NCBI GenBank assembly: GCA_019787685.1
Contig: JAHNUO010000010.1
Location: 1,178,001 to 1,242,000, forward strand
Direction: 5' to 3'
Source: Chiua virens
Taxonomy: Eukaryota; Basidiomycota; Agaricomycetes; Boletales; Boletaceae
DNA length: 64,000 nt
The notes beneath the pieces are model-generated. The model searched no databases, was not told where the DNA came from, and worked only from the letters and a program-made list of their open reading frames with translations. Shown here piece after piece: positions 57,175 through 64,000 of the stretch; position 1 is the stretch's first letter; each line of letters starts with the position of its first letter. The position numbers and the translations under genes are program-made.

Positions 57175-60100
57175 TTAGAACCCGATCACAACCTTCCAGT
57201 CCTTCGTAATCACCACGCCTGGATCCTTGACCACCACCACACCCGCCCCGTCGCTCGTCCCCGCCTCATACTGTCCACTCCAACTCCATTCGCAGCCCCG
57301 TCTGCCACGAGCACCACCCCCACCGGCCGCACATCGACATCGACCACGACCACCCGCTCGACCCTAACATCCGCCGCCTCGAGGCCCTTCGCAAACGCAT
57401 TCCCAGGCGTATACCCCGACGGTACCATCCCAGGCACCGCCGCCGCCCGATCGACGCTCTCAATCACCAGCTCGTGCGTCGGCCGTTGACGGTCCGGACG
57501 CGTCGTGGTGGCGTGGAAAGCCCCGCCAGACGAGCTCGCCGTGTTGGTATCGGAAGCCTTCGCCGTCGTCGAGGTAGAGTTCGCCCTGGGCGTTGCCATC
57601 GACGTCCAGCGCGACACGGAGCGTAAAGGGGTCATGTTTCATGAGCGGGGAAGAGCGGCGGGGACGTTCGCGCGTGGAGAGGATGGAGCCACCACGGATC
57701 AGGAGCGGGATCTGGTGCACGGCCGCGGGGACGGTGACCGTCCGACCAGTGTTTTGGGACGGAGACGGACGATAGGCCGCGTACGAGAAATAGTCGTAGT
57801 AGACTTGTGCGTCCGAGAGGTATAACGAGGCAGAGGTCGCGCCTCGCTCCGTCACAGGTTTGCACAAGAGACCAGAAGAACCAAGGTAGAATTGGTCATC
57901 AATTTCGAAGCCCTGTTCGTCCTCGGGGAACATCACGTATTGTGGACTACGTCATGAATGTGCATCAGCACCGAACGCCTCGAACTACAATAGAGACCTA
58001 CCGCAGGATGGGTACACCCGTCACACTGCTCTCCCTGAACGCATTATACCAAATCGGTAACATCGCATATCTCAACTTCAACATGTCTTTAATCATACTC
58101 TTGTAGGGCTCATCCAGCAGATATGGCTCGCGGCGCTTCGTGTCGATGTGCGCATGTGCTCGGAAGAAGGGTGAGAATATACCGACGCCGTACCACCTAA
58201 CGAGCATCTCGGAGTCGGGATTACCAAAGAAACCCCCAACGTCCGCTGGCGATGAGGACGCGTTAGAAATGCCATCTGTAGGAGAGAAAGGATGGGACGT
58301 ACATCCTGCAAACACCATTCCGGCAAGTCCGTTTGAAAGCACCATCTTGACTCCTACTGCCATGTGTTCCCATGTACCCAAGTTGTCACCAGTCCACATC
58401 GCCGCGAAGCGTTGGGTACCGGCATAGTAGGCACGCGTGAGCACAAAGGGACGTTTGGGAGGGTCGGAGCGGTGATAGAGGGCATTGTATGTTTGGTTGG
58501 CCTGATATAAATGAATATAGCAATGAGTGAAACCATGATGATCGATGGGGACACGTACATAAAGCATGCCATTTATGTTGTGCACATCTCGGTGCTCCCA
58601 TCCACCGTAATGTACATTATCTCTCGGCATCGAAATCTCTGGACCGTTGAACACCGAAGGCTGCAGTGAAAGACCGTGAGCTCTCAACCGAAGAGGCAAC
58701 AGATAGAAAGGGGACAAACCTCGTTCATATCATTCCAGATACCCACGTCCTCCGAACTCTGCGTCCACGCCCAAGATTCATCGACACTCTTAGGTCTTGA
58801 ATAATTTGACCCACAGATCCCAGCTCTTCGGGTCGAAAAAGTCAATCCAAGAGGAAGATCCGGGCCAGCACCATCTAATGCGTGTTGGTCACCTCGCCGA
58901 GTCACAGCTAAGGGCACCACCTACCCCTCGTATTCACCTTCGCCCGACTTGGGTTTCACAAGCACATCCAAATCGGACTGCCATCTTGTAAACAGGGTAG
59001 TCGGACTCGCGTTTGAGATGGGGGTCAATGATCACGACCATCTATGTGCCTCGTTGAGATCCATCAACACAGCAATCAACGAAGACACACCTTTCGCTCC
59101 TTGGCCTCGACATCGGCGATCATCTCGACCGGGTCAGGGAACGTCTTCTCGTCCCACATAAAGTACTTGTGTCCGTCCGAATACTCGATATCGAGCCAAA
59201 ACACGTCCACTGGTATATCTGCTTCGTCGAACCGCTTCTGCACCCCTCGCACGTCGTCACTGCTAACATAGTTCCAGCGACACTGGTGATATGCGATCGA
59301 ATACAACGGGGGGAGCATCGGAGTCCCTGTCAGGCGCGCATACTGAGAAAAGACCGAGGTAGGGTCAGGGCCCGGGAGAATGAACACGTCGAGGATGCCG
59401 GATTCGGAGATCCAGTGTGTCTCCGTACCACCGTGTTGTTTTCCGACGTCGATCCACGTATCACTGCCAATGGCATTGAACACGGCGACGGTGCCTTTTT
59501 TACCGTGGGCATGCATCAAGGGAACAGCGCCGTACAGCGCGACGGGTGAGTCTGCAAGGTATTCGAACACATCAGAGTTGTAGAGTCGGTAAGGGTCCGA
59601 GTAGGCTGCGTCGGGACCGGTCGTGGAAGGGAGAGACATGTTGGTAGCGTGCTCAGGGATACCGTATACATGGGGATGGTTGGGGAACGTGATATCGAGC
59701 GAGAGGGATTCAGGGCCTGGAACCGACCACGTCAGCCACGACGAAAGTCGGATGGCACGGTGACCTACCCTTGGGCTTCGAATCCGTCCACGTTGACCAC
59801 GTCTCGTCCCACCACGCGTCCTGCTGCTCGCCCTCGAACCAGGCCGCGGCATTGACCTGCAACGGGACCTGTTCGCCGTCGGCACCTTCAATCTCCAAGC
59901 GCTGCGTCTCTTCTTTTGTCCTAAAATGTTCCATATGGAGCAAGCCACGCCCGTTGAGGACGACCTGCTCTTCGCCATTCTTGTAAAAAATAACCTTGAG
60001 AGGACTGTACTGCACGACGACCTCGAACATGGCGCCTTCCGAGCCATATCGGGTGCGAGTCTCATCCTTTCCGACGAGCCATCGGACGTGGTGTGATTTG

Positions 60101-60516
60101 CTCAGGGGAGGGTCGCGAACGAGTGCCCAAGAAGCTGCTTCGTCGTAGTGTTTCCGCAAGCGAGCGACTTCGTCCATTCGGACACGTATGACACCATCGT
60201 CGTGTGCTCTGACTTCGAGAGAGAACTTGATATCGGGGTATACGGTCGACTTGACGATGGCGGTGAAAAAGGCGTCGGTGGGGTCGCGAAGGATCGAGGA
60301 CGGGTCGATGTAGTACGGTGACTGCCACGGCTCACCAGCGGTATGTGCGCGCGCAGAGAGCGCACGACCACGGCGACAAAAGCCAGACTGGTCACAAGTT
60401 TTGAAGGATTCGCGCTTGAATGCGAGTGTCGACGTGGACACGAGGCAGCGCGACGAGGAGCGACAAAGACCGCATCGCGGTGGACGAGAAAGACATCGAC
60501 AACATGCGCTCCACAT
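57175..60516 (-). CDS. Glucosidase II alpha subunit (GH31), reading frame disrupted
   Basis: ER enzyme that trims glucose from N-glycans during glycoprotein quality control. Recognised: AFKRESFKTCDQSGFCRRGR after the signal peptide; VDVFWLDIEYSDGHKYFMWD; WCWPGSSSWIDFFDPKSWD; nucleophile region VGIWNDMNEPSVFNGPEIS; FVLTRAYYAGTQRFAAMWTG with the acid/base DN; ADVGGFFGNPDSEMLVRWY; C-terminus VVITKDWKVVIGF ending at 57175. Four places need a one-base shift: about 60445 (the hydrophobic MRSLSLLVAL from ATG 60475 and LVSTSTLAF are in different frames), about 58978, about 58793 and about 57291. No intron explains them. The ATG at 60516 is in the main frame but gives no hydrophobic signal. Either a pseudogene or assembly errors. 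Confidence 0.85.
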
Positions 60517-60543
60517 ACATATAAGACATTTCTCACGACTAGG

Positions 60544-61773
60544 CTAATCGTCCTTATACTCGTAGAACCCTTTCCCGCTCTTTCTGCCCAACCACTGTGC
60601 GTCGACCATACGCTTCTAGTAGTACCGAGGGTCGGTATTTAGAATCGGACGTGCCATTGTATAATGTTTGCTGGATCGCAAGACACGTGTCCAGACCAAT
60701 GCTACAAAGCTCTGTCAGTGATACCAGTTACATACCATCAGTGGAGACTCACAAGTCAGCTGGAAACAAAACCAATGATCAGCGGGGAAGCACGAAGGTA
60801 TGAAGGAGTGCCCACCAAGCTGAAGTGGACCCATTGGATGAGCCATGCCTAGTCTAAAAGTCTTGTCGATATCGTCGCGTGTCGCAACACCCTGTCACGA
60901 TTGAGCTCCAGCATCAGCGATATTCACGGCGAAACCAACCTTTTCTAGACACATGATGGCTTCATTTATAAATGGCATCAACAGTGCATTCGAGACGAAA
61001 CCAGGCACAGTCTTGCGATGTCGCAACCTTCTAACACAACCTCATTCAGTCATGGCACCCGACCACATTACAAGTCATACCTTTACCACATGCCTCCGCA
61101 AACGCACGCGCCCGATCAAGCGTGTCTTTGGACGTTTGCACCGCCGAAATCAACTTCCACCTAGTTTCTAGCCCAAGGTCACCTCGCTTCCCACAAAGAG
61201 ACACATCCACGACTTACCATCACCGGAACCGGATTAAAGAAATGCAACCCTAGCCAAAACCGCATGTCAGCACCCCCATCCCGTCCGCAACAGACTGCCA
61301 CACATACCGACGACCCGACTCGCAGCTCGCTCTCCCTCCACCGACGCCGCAGACACCCCCTCCGGCACCACCCCGGCAGCGATCTTGGTAATACTGATCG
61401 ACGACGTGTTCGACGCCAGAATCGCATCCTCGTTCAGCGTGTCTCTCAGCCCCCGGAACACGCGCTTCTTCAACTCGACCTGCTCCGAGACGGCTTCCAC
61501 GACCATGTCCACGTCTCGCATCGCCGAGACTGTTTCGACCACGCGGATGCGATCCTTGGCTTCGGCAGCCTCGGTCGCTGTGAGACGTCCTTTGGAGACG
61601 TCTTTGGAAAGGAGGGTGGAGAGGAATGAGGCTGCGCTGGAGAGTTGGGTGGGAGACGTGTCGTGGAGGAGCACGGGAACTTTGGCGCGGACAGCGGAGA
61701 CAAAGGCAATGCCCGTCCCCATCTGTCCCGCACCGAGGACACCCAATTGTCTGATACCGTGCGCGATCGACAT
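60544..61773 (-). CDS. 3-hydroxyacyl-CoA (3-hydroxybutyryl-CoA) dehydrogenase, frame irregular
   Basis: NAD-dependent oxidation of 3-hydroxyacyl-CoA. Start MSIAHGIRQLGVLGAGQMGT with the Rossmann GxGxxG; then VDMVVEAVSEQVELKK, AILASNTSSISITKIA and, after an intron, LHFFNPVPVM with the catalytic His; later TVPGFVSNALLMPFINEAIM, RLGMAHPMGPLQLADF and GLDTCLAIQQTLYNGT. End GRKSGKGFYEYKDD at 60544. Problems: the exon at about 61077-61165 cannot be entered and left in the frame that reads ISAVQTSKDTLDRARAFAEA, and near 60615 one extra base separates RPSVLL from RMVDAQWLG. About 310 residues, in the range of mitochondrial or bacterial-type single-function enzymes, but without a clear targeting signal. 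Confidence 0.86.
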
Positions 61774-62292
61774 GCTGGTAAGTGAGAGAGACAGAAATCA
61801 CGTGGAAGTCTGTGATGCTACTACATCAAGCGCGACCTGAGTGTATAATATGTATATTAGAACCTATCGAGCGTCAAAAAGCCATGTTCCAAAAAGCAAA
61901 ACAACACCATGAGAAAAAAGTAAAGAATAACAAACGAGAGAGCACCCAAATCGAGATTTTAGTAGGGTAGAATGAAATGAGCACTGGGGGTAGGCTGAAG
62001 CGATACACAGTAATGGAGGGAAATAACAAGGGAATAGTTATGTACGTGTAATGCGGATGAGTGCGGTAGAGGAGACAGATTGCGACAAGGATGAGATGCC
62101 GGTGAATGAACGAGGACAGATCTAAGTCGAAACAGTGGTTGCGTAGCGAGGCCAAGTGAATAGATGCGAGCATGTGCTGGTCATTAGCGTGCCGGTCGGT
62201 GCGAGAAAATGACTAGTCCCTGGGACAACATGCGCTTATACGCGCATGGAATCATCGTGATTCAGAAAATGCGGGAGGTTCAGAGTGTCGGA
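61774..62292. other. Intergenic region
   Basis: About 520 bp; A-rich. Upstream side of the dehydrogenase and 3' flank of Cdh1. No feature. Confidence 0.45.
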
Positions 62293-64000
62293 TCACCGTA
62301 TCAGCTTCCCCCAATCCAACATCCCTCCTCCCTTTTCTCCTCCACCTTCCCGTCGTGGGAAGGCATTCCAGAACCTGAGCGTTTCGTCGCCAGCCCCGGT
62401 GACAATTGTCTCCCCATCAGGGCTCATCGCGAGATAAAGTACCCGATGCGTGTGTCCGGTTAGCGAAGCGACTTGGGCAAGCGAAGGATACCGCCATATA
62501 CATATCTGATTCTGAGCCGTCGTGCTCGAGAATCCGTGGGTGCTGACGAGTTCATGGGAAGTATGCGACCAGATAAGATTGCAAACCTACACCAAAATCG
62601 CCTCAGTCACAACACGCGCAAGTGAAAATGAAACCTTACCTGGCTCCCAGTGTCCAATTCGTTCAACATCGTGCCAGTAAACGTATTCCAAAATCGAATA
62701 TGTTTATCCTGCGTCCCACCACCCGTGGCAAGCACTCCAGAAATGTGGGGATCCCATGCCAGCGCTTTGACAGCCGCAGTGTGCTCGTGGAACTTCCACA
62801 AGGGGATATCCCCATCCCCATCGCCACTGCTATTTGACCTTGACCGACGTGTTGAAGTACCGATGCCACCTCCAGGTCCCGACCCGGAAGTGTGCATAGA
62901 CGACGCAATGGAGGATGCACGACGAGATCCACGGAGGTCCCATATACATACTTTGTTATCGTTGCCTCCGCTCGCAAGAGCGGAACCCAGCCCAGAACCT
63001 CCAGGGCCTTGCGCGGGGGCACCTCCCGCACTTGGGGCCCCAATCCCTCCTTCAGCCCCTGACGCTCCAGCAGTTGAGCTGGTACCGATTCCAGTGCCAC
63101 GTGGATTTCCAAAGCCCATCCCCAACTCGCCACTCCACCGTAAACCACAGACTTCTTGTCGATGGCCTGCACACTTCCTGAATGGTCTACCTCCAGCGCC
63201 TTCGCGCACGTCCCGGTGATGAACCATCCGATCTCGGCTTCCACTACTTAGAACGTGTCCATTCCAAGATAGAGCGCCGATTCGCTGACTATGCGCAGGA
63301 GCATAGGTGCGAATGGGTTGGAGCGTTGGAGCGTCGTAGATAAGTAGATGCCCAGACAGTGTACCAATTCGCGAGAGTGGTACCCTATGTAGACAAGATT
63401 ACACGTTAGCACATGCAGATCAGATCATGACGATCGCTACCTTTTGTACCCACGCAACCGAGCTGATGGTATCCCCAGCGGGGCCCAAGTCGATCAGCTT
63501 GGAGACAGCAGCATTATGAGCCGTCCAGAGGTAGACACAGCTACCCAGACCAACGCCGAGGATATTTGTGCTCGACCAATCGACTAGATTGAGGTAAAAA
63601 TCGTCGGCGAGCTCCGGTGCATCGAGAACGCGATAGGGAGTCTTGCAGACACTACGAAGCTGACGACGTGGGGACTCGAGGAGTTGCCGCGATTCTGCAC
63701 GCACGGGGGACATGGAATATGCTTCATCGGTTGGTGTATCGAGACGACGACCAGTAGTCGGTGTCGGAGAGGGAGACGTGTAATGGAATATGCGCCTGCG
63801 CGTTGGGGTGGAGGGCGCGATGGACGTGGATGGTTGAACGGGGCGAGTGGGCGATGCAGGACGATGAGGCGATGGCGGAGTCACTTCACTGTGGAGAATG
63901 GAGTTGAATATGGCGTTGGCTTGCTCTACTGGGGACATATCGGGTGTATGGGATCGGACCGATAGGGAGAAAACAGAGGATGCGTCAGAGCCGAGTAAGT
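62293..64000 (-). CDS. APC/C activator Cdh1/Fizzy-related WD40 protein (5' end cut by window edge)
   Basis: Substrate adaptor that turns on the anaphase-promoting complex in late mitosis and G1. Seen: [16 protein letters not shown] continuing beyond the edge (the N-terminal C-box should lie there), [31 protein letters not shown] and [20 protein letters not shown] (Cdh1-type start of the WD40 propeller), [15 protein letters not shown], a Gly/Ala-rich insertion in the middle blades (about 62.9-63.1 kb), [55 protein letters not shown], and the C-terminal Ile-Arg tail (GKLIR) that docks on APC3. Near 63368 one extra base separates GTTLA from [17 protein letters not shown]; no splice choice restores it. 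Confidence 0.9.

Overview
The window is nuclear DNA of a filamentous fungus, almost certainly a basidiomycete (Agaricomycetes). Coding sequence is cut by many 45-60 nt GT-AG introns, nearly every conserved protein has its best remembered relatives in Agaricomycetes, and F-box proteins, heme-thiolate peroxidases and a Tnp2-type DNA transposon are present. The mix is compatible with the Rhizoctonia/Ceratobasidium group, but that genus-level guess is inference. No tRNA, rRNA or CRISPR was seen.

Layout. 0-5 kb: a PEP-mutase/isocitrate-lyase-family gene (cut by the left edge) diverges from a flavocytochrome b2-type lactate dehydrogenase. 4.7-9.3 kb: gene-poor, with decayed coding traces, a long imperfect hairpin, short repeats and an F-box scrap. 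9.4-22.2 kb: F-box protein, PP2A leucine carboxyl methyltransferase, Trk potassium transporter and eIF4G. 24.6-30.8 kb: two related small secreted proteins, a membrane protein and an orphan protein, widely spaced. 31.3-37.8 kb: a DNA transposon with a Tnp2-type transposase and two further genes that look like its own cargo. 38-46 kb: subtilisin-type protease, SulP sulfate transporter and sedolisin (tripeptidyl peptidase), all intact. 46.8-48.6 kb: a frame-shifted paralog of the 9.4 kb F-box gene. 48.8-51.7 kb: a proline-rich protein and a heme-thiolate peroxidase. 53-64 kb: a broken DPH5 copy, an intact cytoplasmic asparaginyl-tRNA synthetase, glucosidase II alpha, a 3-hydroxyacyl-CoA dehydrogenase and the APC/C activator Cdh1 (cut by the right edge).

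There is no obvious single pathway; the order is typical of mixed housekeeping and secreted-enzyme fungal chromatin with a transposon insertion. Two themes stand out. First, a pair of three-exon small secreted proteins with the same exon architecture and a shared Cys-containing tail looks like an undescribed peptide family. Second, single-base frame lesions are concentrated at 53-64 kb in genes that should be conserved, while the genes between 38 and 46 kb read cleanly; this is either pseudogenisation of one haplotype or local assembly error. Three genes carry introns whose length is a multiple of three and which lack stops, so a naive ORF reading runs straight through them.
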